This document shows, piece after piece, positions 24,173 through 33,986 of a DNA stretch of 64,000 bases. Both the position numbers and the translations under genes were made by a program. Each line of letters begins with the position of its first letter. Within the stretch, counting starts at the first letter, position 1. This stretch comes from JABFXX01 sp036489755. GTDB taxonomy: Bacteria; Myxococcota_A; Polyangia; Haliangiales; Haliangiaceae. The notes beneath the pieces were generated by a model. That model was given only the letters and a program-made list of their open reading frames with translations, was not told the origin of the DNA and did no database searches. The DNA lies in the NCBI GenBank assembly GCA_036489755.1, contig DASXFD010000032.1:62001-126000 (forward strand). The letters run 5' to 3'.

Positions 24173-25396
24173 ATGCCGGAGACGTCCTTTCCGAAGTCGG
24201 CGATCAAGGTTCTGCTCCTGGAAAACGTTCACTCGGTCGCGGTCGAAGCGTTTCGCGCGGACGGATTCGCCGTCGAGACGGTGAAAGGCTCGCTGCCCGA
24301 GGCCGAGCTCGCGGCGAAGATCCGCGACGTTCACATCCTCGGCATCCGCAGCAAGACGCAGATCACGCCGAAGGTGATCGACGAAGCGCGCCGGCTGCTC
24401 GCGATCGGTGCGTTCTGCATCGGCACGAACCAGATCGATCTGGTGCACACGAACAAAGCGGGCATTCCCGCGTTCAACGCGCCGTTCTCGAACACGCGCT
24501 CGGTCGCGGAGCTGATCATCGCCGAGATCGTGATGTTGTCGCGCCAGCTCGGCGATCGGATCCGCGAGGTCCACGCCGGCCAGTGGCGCAAGCTGTCGAT
24601 CGGCTCGCACGAGGTGCGCGGCCACACGCTCGGCATCATCGGCTACGGCCACATCGGCAGCCAGGTCGGCGTGCTCGCCGAGTCGTTCGGCATGCGCGTC
24701 GTATTCTACGACATCATGGCGAAGCTGCCGATGGGCAACAACCGCGCGGTGCCGCTCGACGAGCTGCTCGCGACGAGTGACTTCGTCACGCTGCACGTCC
24801 CCGAGACGCCGCAGACCAAGAACATGATGGGGCCGGAGCAGCTCGCGCAAATGAAGAAAGGCGCGTGCCTGCTCAACGCGAGCCGCGGCACGGTCGTCGT
24901 GATCGAAGCGCTCGCCGACGCGTTGCGAAGCGGGAAGGTCGGCGGCGCGGCCGTCGACGTTTATCCGAGCGAGCCCGAGAGCAACAGCGACGGCTTTCAG
25001 TCGGCGCTGCGCGGCCTGGGCAACGTGCTGCTGACGCCGCACATCGGCGGCTCGACCGAAGAGGCGCAGGAGGCGATCGGCCGCGAGGTCTCGGCGTCGC
25101 TGATGAAGTTCATCAACCAGGGCGCGACGACCGGCGCGGTCAATTTCCCGCAGGTCGAGCTGCCGCTCGCGACCGGCGCGCACCGCATCCTCAACACCCA
25201 CCGCAACGTGCCCGGCGTGCTCCGCGACATCAACCAGATCGTCTCGGACCTGCACGCCAACATCCGCGCGCAGATGCTGTCGACCGACACCGAGATCGGC
25301 TACCTCATCATGGACCTCGATCAGGACGTCTCGCACGCGGTCAACAAGGCCGTCGCGGCGCTGCCCACGAGCATCAAGACGCGGATCTTGTTCTGA
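24173..25396 (+). CDS. serA: D-3-phosphoglycerate dehydrogenase
   Basis: The first enzyme of serine synthesis: NAD-dependent oxidation of 3-phosphoglycerate to 3-phosphohydroxypyruvate. It has 407 residues, close to the E. coli enzyme's 410. The Rossmann loop is GIIGYGHIG (154-162), catalytic Arg is in NASRGT, and the His is in LTPHIGGSTEEA. A C-terminal ACT domain (about 335-407, HRNVPGVLRDINQIVSDLHANI) would allow serine feedback inhibition. ATG 24173 has AAGG 9 nt upstream and a TAAGGT box 8 nt upstream. The next gene starts inside the stop (TGATG). Confidence 0.95.
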   Translation: MPETSFPKSAIKVLLLENVHSVAVEAFRADGFAVETVKGSLPEAELAAKIRDVHILGIRSKTQITPKVIDEARRLLAIGAFCIGTNQIDLVHTNKAGIPAFNAPFSNTRSVAELIIAEIVMLSRQLGDRIREVHAGQWRKLSIGSHEVRGHTLGIIGYGHIGSQVGVLAESFGMRVVFYDIMAKLPMGNNRAVPLDELLATSDFVTLHVPETPQTKNMMGPEQLAQMKKGACLLNASRGTVVVIEALADALRSGKVGGAAVDVYPSEPESNSDGFQSALRGLGNVLLTPHIGGSTEEAQEAIGREVSASLMKFINQGATTGAVNFPQVELPLATGAHRILNTHRNVPGVLRDINQIVSDLHANIRAQMLSTDTEIGYLIMDLDQDVSHAVNKAVAALPTSIKTRILF

Positions 25397-25887
25397 TGCG
25401 GCGTTACGCGGTCGATCCGGCGCATTCGAAAGTGATCTATCGCGGCGAATCCGACGGCATGATGGCGATGAAGTTCGTCAACGATCAGTCGCACACCAGC
25501 GGCGAGCTGTTCTACGCGCCGCCCGACCAGCTCGGCGGTACAGTGATCGCGAAGTTCGAAAAGCTGCCCGGCGCGGCGACCACGACGAGCTTTCGCAAGA
25601 TGCTCGGCGTGACCAAGCCGCACGAGCTCCGCATCACCGACTGGCGGTTCGGCGAAAATTGGATCGAAGCGACGCTCGACCTCGGCCATGGCGCCGTCGG
25701 CGAGTCGTTCGACCCCGCGCTGTTCGAGGTCGACGACAACGTGCTGAAGCTCGCGGGCTCGGTGCGCGTCGCACTCGGCTTCGGCGCCGATCTGTTCGGC
25801 GTCGCGAAGCACAAAGGTGCCGCGTTGATGGTCTCGGGCGCGGTCGACGTCGAATTCGAGCTGCTCGCCCGCAGCGCGGTACACTGA
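25396..25887 (+). CDS. Hypothetical protein, YceI-like opening, in serA-sdaA operon
   Basis: A 163-residue protein without signal peptide. The opening YAVDPAHSKVIYRGESD recalls YceI-family lipocalin-fold proteins, whose start reads W-x-DPAHS-x-V. The rest, with strands such as ITDWRFGENWIEATLDLG and VSGAVDVEFELLA, also fits a small beta protein, but the match is not firm. It overlaps the serA stop by one base and ends 6 bases before sdaA, so it lies in a tight serine operon and may be linked to serine metabolism. Confidence 0.6.
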   Translation: MRRYAVDPAHSKVIYRGESDGMMAMKFVNDQSHTSGELFYAPPDQLGGTVIAKFEKLPGAATTTSFRKMLGVTKPHELRITDWRFGENWIEATLDLGHGAVGESFDPALFEVDDNVLKLAGSVRVALGFGADLFGVAKHKGAALMVSGAVDVEFELLARSAVH

Positions 25888-25893
25888 GCTCGC

Positions 25894-27273
<1,380 letters not shown>

Positions 27274-27289
27274 TAGTGTCGGAGTAGGC

Positions 27290-29188
27290 ATGGAGATCGT
27301 CGGGCTCGAGCCGCGGCGGAACGACCTCGCGCGCGGCATCGTGATCGCGCGGAGCGCGGAGCCCCTCGATCCGACGACGCAGCAACAGCTGTGGTCTGAT
27401 CTCGCCGCGGTCGGTCTCACCGAGCGCTCCGACGACGATCCACACGACGACGAGCCGGCCGCGCGCAGCTTGCTCGCCGCACCGTGGCTGCCGCCGGATC
27501 CGACCGAGATCACCGCGCAGCGCGAAGCGCTCGAACGGATCGGCACCGCGTACGGGCTCGAGCACGTGTGGTTCGTCAAGATCGAGACCGGCGTCGACGG
27601 CGTCGCGTGGCTCGAGATGGAGCGCGAGAATCGCGAGACCGGCGAAACCGAAGACGAAGAAGAGGATCCCGTCGCCGACGTCACCACGCCGCCGCGCCAG
27701 CGCGAAGTCTTGTACGCCGCGGCGGATGCCGGCGAGGGGCTCGGCGCGGAAGACGAAGACGAAGATGATGACGACGACGACGAGGATGACGACGACCTCG
27801 ATCTCGACCTCGAGCTCGAACACGTCCCGCTCGACAGTCACTGGCGCAACGGCACGCCGCCGCTCGAGCACGCGGTGTCGTTTCCGATCGAGCACTATCC
27901 AGACATCATCGACGACTACGAATCGGAGAGCTTCGGCATCTCGCTCAAGCTCGGCGGGTCGCAGCTCGCCGGTGAAGAATCGGTCGTCAACGCGTTCTTC
28001 GCGCTGTGGCTGAGCGTCTATCAAGACGAGCGCGCCGACGACTTCGAGCCGTTTCAACGCGCCGACGTGATCCACGATCGACGCCACCGCTCGGCGCTGA
28101 TGTGGGTCGAGCATTTCGAGGTGCCGGCGACCGCGGCCGATCAGGTGCACTTCTTGTTGTGGATCGCGGCTCGGCTCAACGAAATCGTACCGATCACGTG
28201 GGCGCGGTTCGACACGATCGACGACTCGATCAAGGCGCACGCGAACGCCGAGGACGGCGCGTTCGTGCTCGCCGGCAACCCGTTCGCGGATCGGTTCCGT
28301 CGCTCGGGCGAAGAGGCAGCGCTCGCGTGGGCGGTCGGCCAGAGCGCGTGGAGCCGGCGCGAGCTCGCCGGCATGCTCGTCGAGGTCGCGCTCGAGCACG
28401 ATCCCGACGATCCGAACGCGGCGCAGGTCGCCGAGCGGTTGCTTCGCCGCGCTCAGGCGTTCGATCCGGCCTCTGATGCGGTCGGCTATCTCGCGATCGT
28501 GATGGTGCGCCAGCATCGAATCGGCGAGGCGATCTCGCTCGCGCGCGGCGCGCCGAGCCTCGATGTTCGCTTGCTCGCGATCGGCGAGATCGCCGAGCAC
28601 GCACCGGGCGAGCTCGCCGGCGCGCTCGATCTGCTCGATGCCGAGACCGCCGCGGCCACGCCGCCCGAAGATCTTGCCGAGCTGACGGCGTCGATCGCGC
28701 GCCACGCTGCCGCGGATCTGCCCGACGTGCTCGCGCGGCTGCCCGATGACGTCGCGCTCGTGCCGCAGCTCTACAACGCGAGCTTCTCGGTCGATCGGCC
28801 GCGCGCGCTCCAGATCTTGCGCCGCGTGCTCGCGCTGCCCGAGCCGCCGAAGACCACGGGCGAAGCGCGCACGGCACTCGTGATGGCGTGGAACAACGCG
28901 TGTATCTACGCGCACGCGCTCGGCGACTACCGGCTCGCCGTCGAGCTCGCCGAAGGTGGCCAGCGATTCGGCACCGAGAATCCGTACATCTATCATTCGG
29001 CCGCCTGCGCGTTCGCGGCGGTCGGCCAGATCGATCGCGCGCTCATACAGGTCGCGCTCGCGATCGAGCACGGCTACGAGCACGCCGAGAAAATGGAAAC
29101 CGATCCCGATCTATCGCCGCTGCAGAGCGATCCGAGATTTGCCGCTTTGTTCGTGGACTGGCGCGCGAAGCGAGCCGACCTAAACTAG
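27290..29188 (+). CDS. Large cytoplasmic protein with Asp/Glu tract and TPR-like C-terminus
   Basis: A 632-residue soluble protein of unknown function. Residues 1-150 form an alpha/beta domain. An almost pure Asp/Glu tract lies at about 154-176, then a middle domain, and the last 250 residues are helical and TPR-like (AWNNACIYAHALGDYRLAVE, ACAFAAVGQIDRALIQVALA). The closing DPDLSPLQSDPRFAALF is a signature seen at the end of TPR-containing proteins, where a last residue segment packs as a half repeat. GGAG (27281-27284) lies 5 nt before ATG 27290, one of the few clear ribosome sites here. Confidence 0.65.
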   Translation: MEIVGLEPRRNDLARGIVIARSAEPLDPTTQQQLWSDLAAVGLTERSDDDPHDDEPAARSLLAAPWLPPDPTEITAQREALERIGTAYGLEHVWFVKIETGVDGVAWLEMERENRETGETEDEEEDPVADVTTPPRQREVLYAAADAGEGLGAEDEDEDDDDDDEDDDDLDLDLELEHVPLDSHWRNGTPPLEHAVSFPIEHYPDIIDDYESESFGISLKLGGSQLAGEESVVNAFFALWLSVYQDERADDFEPFQRADVIHDRRHRSALMWVEHFEVPATAADQVHFLLWIAARLNEIVPITWARFDTIDDSIKAHANAEDGAFVLAGNPFADRFRRSGEEAALAWAVGQSAWSRRELAGMLVEVALEHDPDDPNAAQVAERLLRRAQAFDPASDAVGYLAIVMVRQHRIGEAISLARGAPSLDVRLLAIGEIAEHAPGELAGALDLLDAETAAATPPEDLAELTASIARHAAADLPDVLARLPDDVALVPQLYNASFSVDRPRALQILRRVLALPEPPKTTGEARTALVMAWNNACIYAHALGDYRLAVELAEGGQRFGTENPYIYHSAACAFAAVGQIDRALIQVALAIEHGYEHAEKMETDPDLSPLQSDPRFAALFVDWRAKRADLN

Positions 29189-29194
29189 AGGTCG

Positions 29195-29707
29195 ATGCGA
29201 ATCGCAGTGATCGCCGCGGTGCTTGCAGCGCCGCACGTCGCTGCCGGCGATGGCCACGCGTTCGCGAGCGGCGGCGGCACGTTTGGCGCGACGCTCGACG
29301 CCGCCGGTGCCGGCGCGGTGCTCGGCGGCGAGCTCAGCGCGGGTTGGTTCCAGACCGCCGGCGAGTGGCCGAGCCGCACGCCGCGCAGTGCCGACACGGT
29401 GAATTCGTGGGCGCTCGGCGTGCCCGACGTCCGGCAATGGGCCGGCGGCTACGCCGACGCGGTCTACGACACGTCGCTGCACCATTCGCGGCTCAGCTTT
29501 GGCCCCGAATACGGCCGCAATTTTCTCGGCGTCGATGGTGGCCTGGTGATGCAGCTCGACGATCGCCGCGTCGGTGGTGCGCTGCGGCTCGTCGCCACGT
29601 TCGGCTTCGGCGCGGTGTTCGCGCGCGGCGAGCGCTTCTTCGATCACGACGCCGATGCATCGCTCGTCGAGCTCGGCGTGCTGATCAAGCTGCCGTGGCC
29701 GTTCTGA
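29195..29707 (+). CDS. Small exported beta-barrel-like protein
   Basis: A 170-residue protein with a short signal peptide (MRIAVIAAVLAAPHVAAG) and alternating Gly-rich strands; it ends LIKLPWPF, again with terminal Phe. The cargo or ligand is unknown. TAAACT lies 8 nt before the ATG. It follows the Asp-tract protein by 6 bases and ends 4 bases before the opposing thymidine kinase stop. Confidence 0.55.
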   Translation: MRIAVIAAVLAAPHVAAGDGHAFASGGGTFGATLDAAGAGAVLGGELSAGWFQTAGEWPSRTPRSADTVNSWALGVPDVRQWAGGYADAVYDTSLHHSRLSFGPEYGRNFLGVDGGLVMQLDDRRVGGALRLVATFGFGAVFARGERFFDHDADASLVELGVLIKLPWPF

Positions 29708-29711
29708 CGAT

Positions 29712-30320
29712 TCAGCTCGGATGAACGGCGTTGGGGCGCGACGTATCCGCGCCAATGTGCCGCGTCGCTTCGTCGTAATGCGCCCAGCACACCGGCGCGT
29801 AGTGCTCGTCGGAGCCGAGCTGGATCTGCGGACCGTCGAGCGTCGGCGAGCCGTTCACGAAGCGCAGGTTGCAGATCGCCTTCTTCTGACAGTACTGGCA
29901 GGTGACCTTGACCTCTTCGATGCCGTCGGCGAGCTCCATCAAGCGCTGGGCGCCGGGGAACAGCCGCGTCTTGAAGTCGGTGCGCAGGCCGTAGCAGATC
30001 ACCGGCACGCCGGGATCGACCGTGATGCGGCGCAGGTCCTCGATGATCGCCGGCGGCAAGAACTGCGCTTCGTCGACGAGCACGCAGTCGAGGCCCGCGA
30101 ACTCGCGCGGATCGAGCGTGGTGTCTTCGTCGATCATCAGATCCGCCTCGGCTTCCAGCCCGCACCGCGACGAGATCGTGGTCGTGCCGAACCGCGTATC
30201 GAGGCGCGGCTTGACGAGGATCACGCGCTTGCCTTGCTTGCGGTAGTTGTGCGCGACCGCGAGGAGGTTCATCGACTTCGCCGAGTCCATGGTGCCGTAC
30301 CGGAAGTAGAGCTTCGCCAC
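29712..30320 (-). CDS. tdk: Thymidine kinase (TK1 type)
   Basis: Salvage kinase that phosphorylates thymidine with ATP. It has 202 residues in the type II (TK1-like) fold: P-loop in YFRYGTMDSAKS, Walker B-like CVLVDEAQFL, and the zinc lasso CQYCQKKAIC with a fourth Cys in VCWAHYDE near the end. The GTG 30320 is taken as start since MAKLYFRYG is the family N-terminus. GATGGT lies 6 nt upstream. Confidence 0.93.
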   Translation of the reverse strand: MAKLYFRYGTMDSAKSMNLLAVAHNYRKQGKRVILVKPRLDTRFGTTTISSRCGLEAEADLMIDEDTTLDPREFAGLDCVLVDEAQFLPPAIIEDLRRITVDPGVPVICYGLRTDFKTRLFPGAQRLMELADGIEEVKVTCQYCQKKAICNLRFVNGSPTLDGPQIQLGSDEHYAPVCWAHYDEATRHIGADTSRPNAVHPS

Positions 30321-30349
30321 GGCTCGACCATCGATCGGCCCTCTGACAA

Positions 30350-31366
30350 TCAGAGCGCGTGCAGCGCGCGGGCGAGCATCAGCACCAGCGCGCCGACCGC
30401 GCCGGCCGCCGGAATCGTGAAAATCCACGCCCATACGATCCGCGTCGCGAGGCCCCAGCGAATGCCGCGCACCTTGGTGACCGAGCCGACGCCGACGATC
30501 GCGCCGGTGATCGTGTGCGTGGTCGAGACCGGAATGTGGAAGTGCGTCGCGCCGAACAGCGTGACCGCGCCCGCGAGGTTCGCGCAGAATCCGCCGGGCG
30601 GCTTGAGCGACGTGATGCCCATGCCGAGCGTCTTGATGATGCGCTGGCCACCGAGCGCGGTGCCGAACGCCATCGCCGAGTAGGACGCGATCACGGCCCA
30701 GTACGGCGCGCCCGTCGCGCCTGCCGGCAGCGCGCCACCCGCGATCATCACGGCCCAGATCACGCCGATCGTCTTTTGCGCGTCGTTGCCGCCATGGCCG
30801 AGCGAGTACGCGGCCGCGGAAAACAGCTGGCCGACCCGGAACGTCTGATCGACCCTGCGCGGGCGCATTTTGCGGAACGTCCACATCAGGATGAACATCG
30901 CGATGCCGCCGAGCACGAGCCCGAGCAGCGGCGCGAGCACGATGAAGTACAGCGTCGGCAACAGGGCGTGCTGGTCGAGGGCCGCGATGCCGCCGTACAT
31001 GAGGCCTGCGCCCGACAGGCCGCCGATCAACGCGTGCGAGCTCGACGACGGCAAGCCCCACCACCACGTCAGCAGATTCCACACGATCGCGCCGACGAGC
31101 CCGCTGATCACGACCCACACGAACGAGTGCGCAGGCGCCGACGGATCGATGTGGACGATCTTCGAGATCGTGTTCGCGACGCCTTCCTTGAAGACGAACA
31201 GCGCGACGAAGTTGAACACCGTCGCCCACAACACCGCGAGCCGCGGCGACAGCACGCGCGTCGACACGACGGTCGCGATCGAGTTGGCCGCGTCGTGAAA
31301 GCCGTTGATCACGTCGAACAGCAGCGCCACCACGATGGTGATGTAGACGAGCGCGATGGCCGACAT
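30350..31366 (-). CDS. pit: PiT-family inorganic phosphate permease
   Basis: A low-affinity metal-phosphate/proton symporter of 338 residues with about 10 membrane helices. The duplicated PiT signatures are GFHDAANSIATVVSTRVLSP at the N-terminus and SLGHGGNDAQKTIG in the second half. WWGLPSSSSHALIGGL and HIPVSTTHTITGAIVG are the paired substrate loops. It follows the DUF47 gene by 6 bases on the same strand, the common PhoU-like/PiT arrangement. Confidence 0.93.
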   Translation of the reverse strand: MSAIALVYITIVVALLFDVINGFHDAANSIATVVSTRVLSPRLAVLWATVFNFVALFVFKEGVANTISKIVHIDPSAPAHSFVWVVISGLVGAIVWNLLTWWWGLPSSSSHALIGGLSGAGLMYGGIAALDQHALLPTLYFIVLAPLLGLVLGGIAMFILMWTFRKMRPRRVDQTFRVGQLFSAAAYSLGHGGNDAQKTIGVIWAVMIAGGALPAGATGAPYWAVIASYSAMAFGTALGGQRIIKTLGMGITSLKPPGGFCANLAGAVTLFGATHFHIPVSTTHTITGAIVGVGSVTKVRGIRWGLATRIVWAWIFTIPAAGAVGALVLMLARALHAL

Positions 31367-31372
31367 CTCAGC

Positions 31373-31999
31373 TCAGCCGTGCTCGAGGATCACGCCCTCG
31401 ATGATGTTCGCGACGTCCTCGCAGCGGTCCGACGCGTTTTCGAGGTTCTCGTAGATCTCTTTCCACTTGATGATCATGATCGGGTCGCGCTCTTCCTTGA
31501 AGAGGCGCGCCACCGAGCGGCGCAGGATCGCGTCGCACTCGTTCTCGAGGCGATTGATGTCGATGCACAGCTTGAGCGTGTGCTGCGTATCTTTGAGCCC
31601 ACGCAGGTCGCGAATCGCGAGCTCGACCTGCTGCGCCGAGCGATGAAGCACGTCGGACAGGTCGCGCACGTCGCTCGTCATCGTCGTGATCTCGTAGAGC
31701 TCGATGCGCTCGGCGGCGGCCTCGACGTAGTCCATCACGTCGTCCATGCGCGTGATCAGCCGGTGGATCGAGTCGCGATCGATCGGCGTGATGAACGTCT
31801 TGTGCAGCGCCTCGACGCAGCGGTGCGTGATCGTGTCGGTCTCGTGCTCGATGTCGGAGATCCGGCGGCATTTCGCGGCGACGTTCGCGCCGGTCGTGAC
31901 CATCGACAGAAACTCCTTCGTGCCCTCGATCGTCAGCGCGGCGTGCTGCTCGAAGAAGTCGAAGAAGCTGGTCTCGCGTGGCAAGAACCGACCGAACAT
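31373..31999 (-). CDS. PhoU-like DUF47 protein
   Basis: A 208-residue helical protein of the DUF47/PhoU-like family (TIGR00153-type). Expected segments include EGTKEFLSMVTTG, ISDIEHETDTITH and MDDVMDYVEAAAERIELYE, with IEHETD and the later LENECD being the metal-binding EXXXD-type repeats. Such proteins regulate or assist the PiT permease beside them, here 6 bases downstream. An inverted repeat sits 8 nt before its ATG. Confidence 0.88.
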   Translation of the reverse strand: MFGRFLPRETSFFDFFEQHAALTIEGTKEFLSMVTTGANVAAKCRRISDIEHETDTITHRCVEALHKTFITPIDRDSIHRLITRMDDVMDYVEAAAERIELYEITTMTSDVRDLSDVLHRSAQQVELAIRDLRGLKDTQHTLKLCIDINRLENECDAILRRSVARLFKEERDPIMIIKWKEIYENLENASDRCEDVANIIEGVILEHG

Positions 32000-32007
32000 T
32001 TCGCTTA

Positions 32008-32024
32008 CAGCCGTAACACGGCTG
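32008..32024. repeat. Inverted repeat CAGCCGT-AAC-ACGGCTG before the DUF47-pit operon
   Basis: A perfect 7-bp stem with a 3-nt loop, ending 8 nt before the DUF47 ATG at 31999. Its placement suits an operator or an RNA hairpin that covers the ribosome entry site. There is no T-run, so it is not an obvious terminator. Confidence 0.5.
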
Positions 32025-32076
32025 CGATCATTCCGTCACGTCGCGCAGCTCTCCGAAAACCGCCAACGGTGTGGCA

Positions 32077-32092
32077 CCCAGCATTTGCTGGG
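32077..32092. repeat. Inverted repeat CCCAGCA-TT-TGCTGGG
   Basis: A perfect 7-bp stem with a 2-nt centre lying 81 bases after the stop of the saccharopine-dehydrogenase-like gene (reading the minus strand). It could help end that transcript or be a protein site; no T-run follows. Confidence 0.4.
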
Positions 32093-32172
32093 GTCATAGC
32101 CGGCCTGAATCGCGATCGCGGCCCAGTCCGGCGAGCACGCTTCGGCGAGATTCCGACGTTCACGCCGACGAA

Positions 32173-33390
32173 TCACGCCGGATGAAATTGCAGGCCGGCC
32201 GCGATCAGCCGCTCGAGCAGCGCGCCTCCCATCGCGACCGACGGCGTGGTCACGCCGCCCGGTGACGACAGCTCGTCGAACGCGAGGCACAGCGCCGATT
32301 CGCCGAGCATCTTCGTCGTCGATGCGTAGCCCGGATCGCCGTGCGGATCGGCGGCGACATAGACGAGCTTGTCGTTGCCGTGCACGGCGATGAACCGAGC
32401 CTTCCAGTGACCGTGCTCGCGGGTATGCGCGCTCGGACCTTCGCCCGGCTGCGGAGCGCGCTTCGCGACCTGCGCGCGCAGCATCGGCCGCTTCAGCGCG
32501 AACGCGAATGCGCCGAGCCCGGCGGTGGTCGCGACGGCTCGCACCAGCCCGCCCGCGTTGCCCGGCGCGCTCATCGCTTCGGTGTAGACGAAGTCTTCGC
32601 CCCACGGAAAGCCGGCGAGTGCGTGCGCGCGCCGCACGACGCGCGAGTTGGTCGCCGCCATCACGAACGGCGCCACGAACATGCCGAGGTCGGCGTTCCA
32701 GGTGATCGAGTGCACGTCGGGCGCCGGCGGCCGCGACGCATTCGGATCGGGATCGAGCCCGTACGGGTTCGCGAGCAGGCGCCGCAGCTCGCGATCGTGC
32801 TCGGACGCCTCGGCAATGCCGAGCGCGCTCGCGATCGTGCCGCCCGATACGCCGCCGCGCGTCTCGCCGAACAACGCCGTCACGTGCGACGCGGGCCGGC
32901 CGAACCGGCGGATGAATTCCTGCTGCGCTGCCCACGTGCCGAGATCGCTCGGGATCGAGTCGAAGCCGCACGTGTGCACGATGCGCGCGCCGGTCTGCTT
33001 CGCGCGCTCGTGGTGCGCGTCGATCATCGCGCGCATGAAGCTGACCTCGCCCGTGAGATCGCAATAATGCGTGCCGGCCGCGGCGCACGCGGCGACGACT
33101 TCCTTGCCGTACTTCGCGTACGGGCCGGCGGTCGTGCAGACGACGCGGGCTCGGCGTGCGACGTCGGCCATCGCCACCGGATCGAGCGCGTCCGCGCGGA
33201 TCACCGGCACGCCGCCGTGCTCGCGAGAGGCCTGCTCGAGCTTGTCCTGGTTTCGACCGACGAGCGCCCACGACATCGGCCGTGCCTTCGCGCGCGCCGC
33301 GAAGTAGCCGGCGAGCAAGCCGCCCGTGAACCCCGTGGCGCCGAGGAGCACGAGATCGAAGTCGCGACTGGGCACGCGCGCGCTGGGCAT
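32173..33390 (-). CDS. Saccharopine-dehydrogenase-like NAD(P)-binding oxidoreductase
   Basis: A 405-residue protein with an N-terminal Rossmann fold (LVLLGATGFTGGLLAGYFA) of the saccharopine dehydrogenase NADP-binding family. It resembles the mycobacterial-type trans-acting enoyl reductase group rather than lysine-pathway enzymes: CTTAGPYAKYGKEVVAACA, GTHYCDLTGE and IVHTCGFDSIPSDLG are shared signatures. Substrate is unknown, perhaps a lipid acyl chain. TAGGAT stands 6 nt before ATG 33390. The Nudix gene starts divergently 27 bases away. Confidence 0.82.
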   Translation of the reverse strand: MPSARVPSRDFDLVLLGATGFTGGLLAGYFAARAKARPMSWALVGRNQDKLEQASREHGGVPVIRADALDPVAMADVARRARVVCTTAGPYAKYGKEVVAACAAAGTHYCDLTGEVSFMRAMIDAHHERAKQTGARIVHTCGFDSIPSDLGTWAAQQEFIRRFGRPASHVTALFGETRGGVSGGTIASALGIAEASEHDRELRRLLANPYGLDPDPNASRPPAPDVHSITWNADLGMFVAPFVMAATNSRVVRRAHALAGFPWGEDFVYTEAMSAPGNAGGLVRAVATTAGLGAFAFALKRPMLRAQVAKRAPQPGEGPSAHTREHGHWKARFIAVHGNDKLVYVAADPHGDPGYASTTKMLGESALCLAFDELSSPGGVTTPSVAMGGALLERLIAAGLQFHPA

Positions 33391-33396
33391 GCGCGC

Positions 33397-33411
33397 ATCC
33401 TAGGCTATGAT
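33397..33411. promoter_or_regulatory. Back-to-back -10 boxes of a divergent leaderless pair
   Basis: Minus strand: TAGGAT (33402-33397), 6 nt from ATG 33390. Plus strand: TATGAT (33406-33411), 5 nt from GTG 33417. The two boxes are 3 bases apart, so the two polymerases would compete for one site. Confidence 0.5.
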
Positions 33412-33416
33412 GGAGC

Positions 33417-33986
33417 GTGTCGCCGTTCGTCGAGCGCTTGATCGGCCGCCTGCCGATGCGCGACACGCGCCCTGCGGACGACGGTCGCCGCCGAGCCGGA
33501 GTCGCGGCCGTGCTCCACGACGACGACACATCCGGCCCGCGCGTCTTGATGATGAAGCGCGCCGAACGCGCCGGCGATCCGTGGTCCGGGCACATCTCGC
33601 TTCCCGGCGGCGGTTATCAAGCCGCCGACGGCGACCTGCGCGCGACCGCGATCCGCGAGACCAGCGAAGAGCTCGGGATCGATCTCGCGCCGATCCGGCT
33701 CGTCGGGCCGCTGCCGACGTTGTCGCCGCTCTCGGCCGGCCCGAACGGCGTCGAGGTCACGCCCTTCGTGTTCGTGACGCCGCATTTACTCGCCGCGACG
33801 CCCGGCCCCGAAGCCGTCTCCGCGTTCTGGCTGCCGCTCGAGGCCGCGGCATCGGGCGCGCTCGATGCCGAGTACACGTATCCCGGAACCGATCGCAAGT
33901 TCCCGAGCTGGGCATTCGAGGGTCACACGATCTGGGGCCTCACGTGGCGGATCCTCGGCGACGTGCTTGCGCTCGGCCGCGGCTGA
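33417..33986 (+). CDS. Nudix hydrolase, NudL/CoA-pyrophosphatase-like
   Basis: A 189-residue Nudix protein. The box region is GHISLPGGGYQAADGDLRATAIRETSEELGID. The first Glu of the generic box is not in place, as is usual in the NudL/CoA-diphosphatase group, and SLPGG together with WSGHISLPGG fits that group. It probably splits CoA or acyl-CoA to phosphopantetheine. It starts with GTG 33417 next to a TATGAT box. Its last 47 bases overlap the MarR gene's end. Confidence 0.82.
   Translation: MSPFVERLIGRLPMRDTRPADDGRRRAGVAAVLHDDDTSGPRVLMMKRAERAGDPWSGHISLPGGGYQAADGDLRATAIRETSEELGIDLAPIRLVGPLPTLSPLSAGPNGVEVTPFVFVTPHLLAATPGPEAVSAFWLPLEAAASGALDAEYTYPGTDRKFPSWAFEGHTIWGLTWRILGDVLALGRG

Larger units (their letters stand above)
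32000..32172. other. Intergenic stretch with two inverted repeats and a possible AraC remnant
   Basis: This is one of the longer gaps of the window. It holds the inverted repeats at 32008-32024 and 32077-32092. On the minus strand it also holds a short open stretch (32036-32172) reading LAEACSPDWAAIAIQAGYD, which resembles the recognition region of an AraC-type helix-turn-helix (DW-A-IA-AGY-D-SHF). The stretch falls apart just after the D. It could be a relic of a lost regulator; the resemblance is short and may be chance. Confidence 0.3.

Noticed and set aside
32071..32089. TGGCAC followed by TTGC as a sigma54 promoter
   Set aside because: The spacing between TGGCAC and TTGC is 7, not the required 5, and the bases form an inverted repeat.
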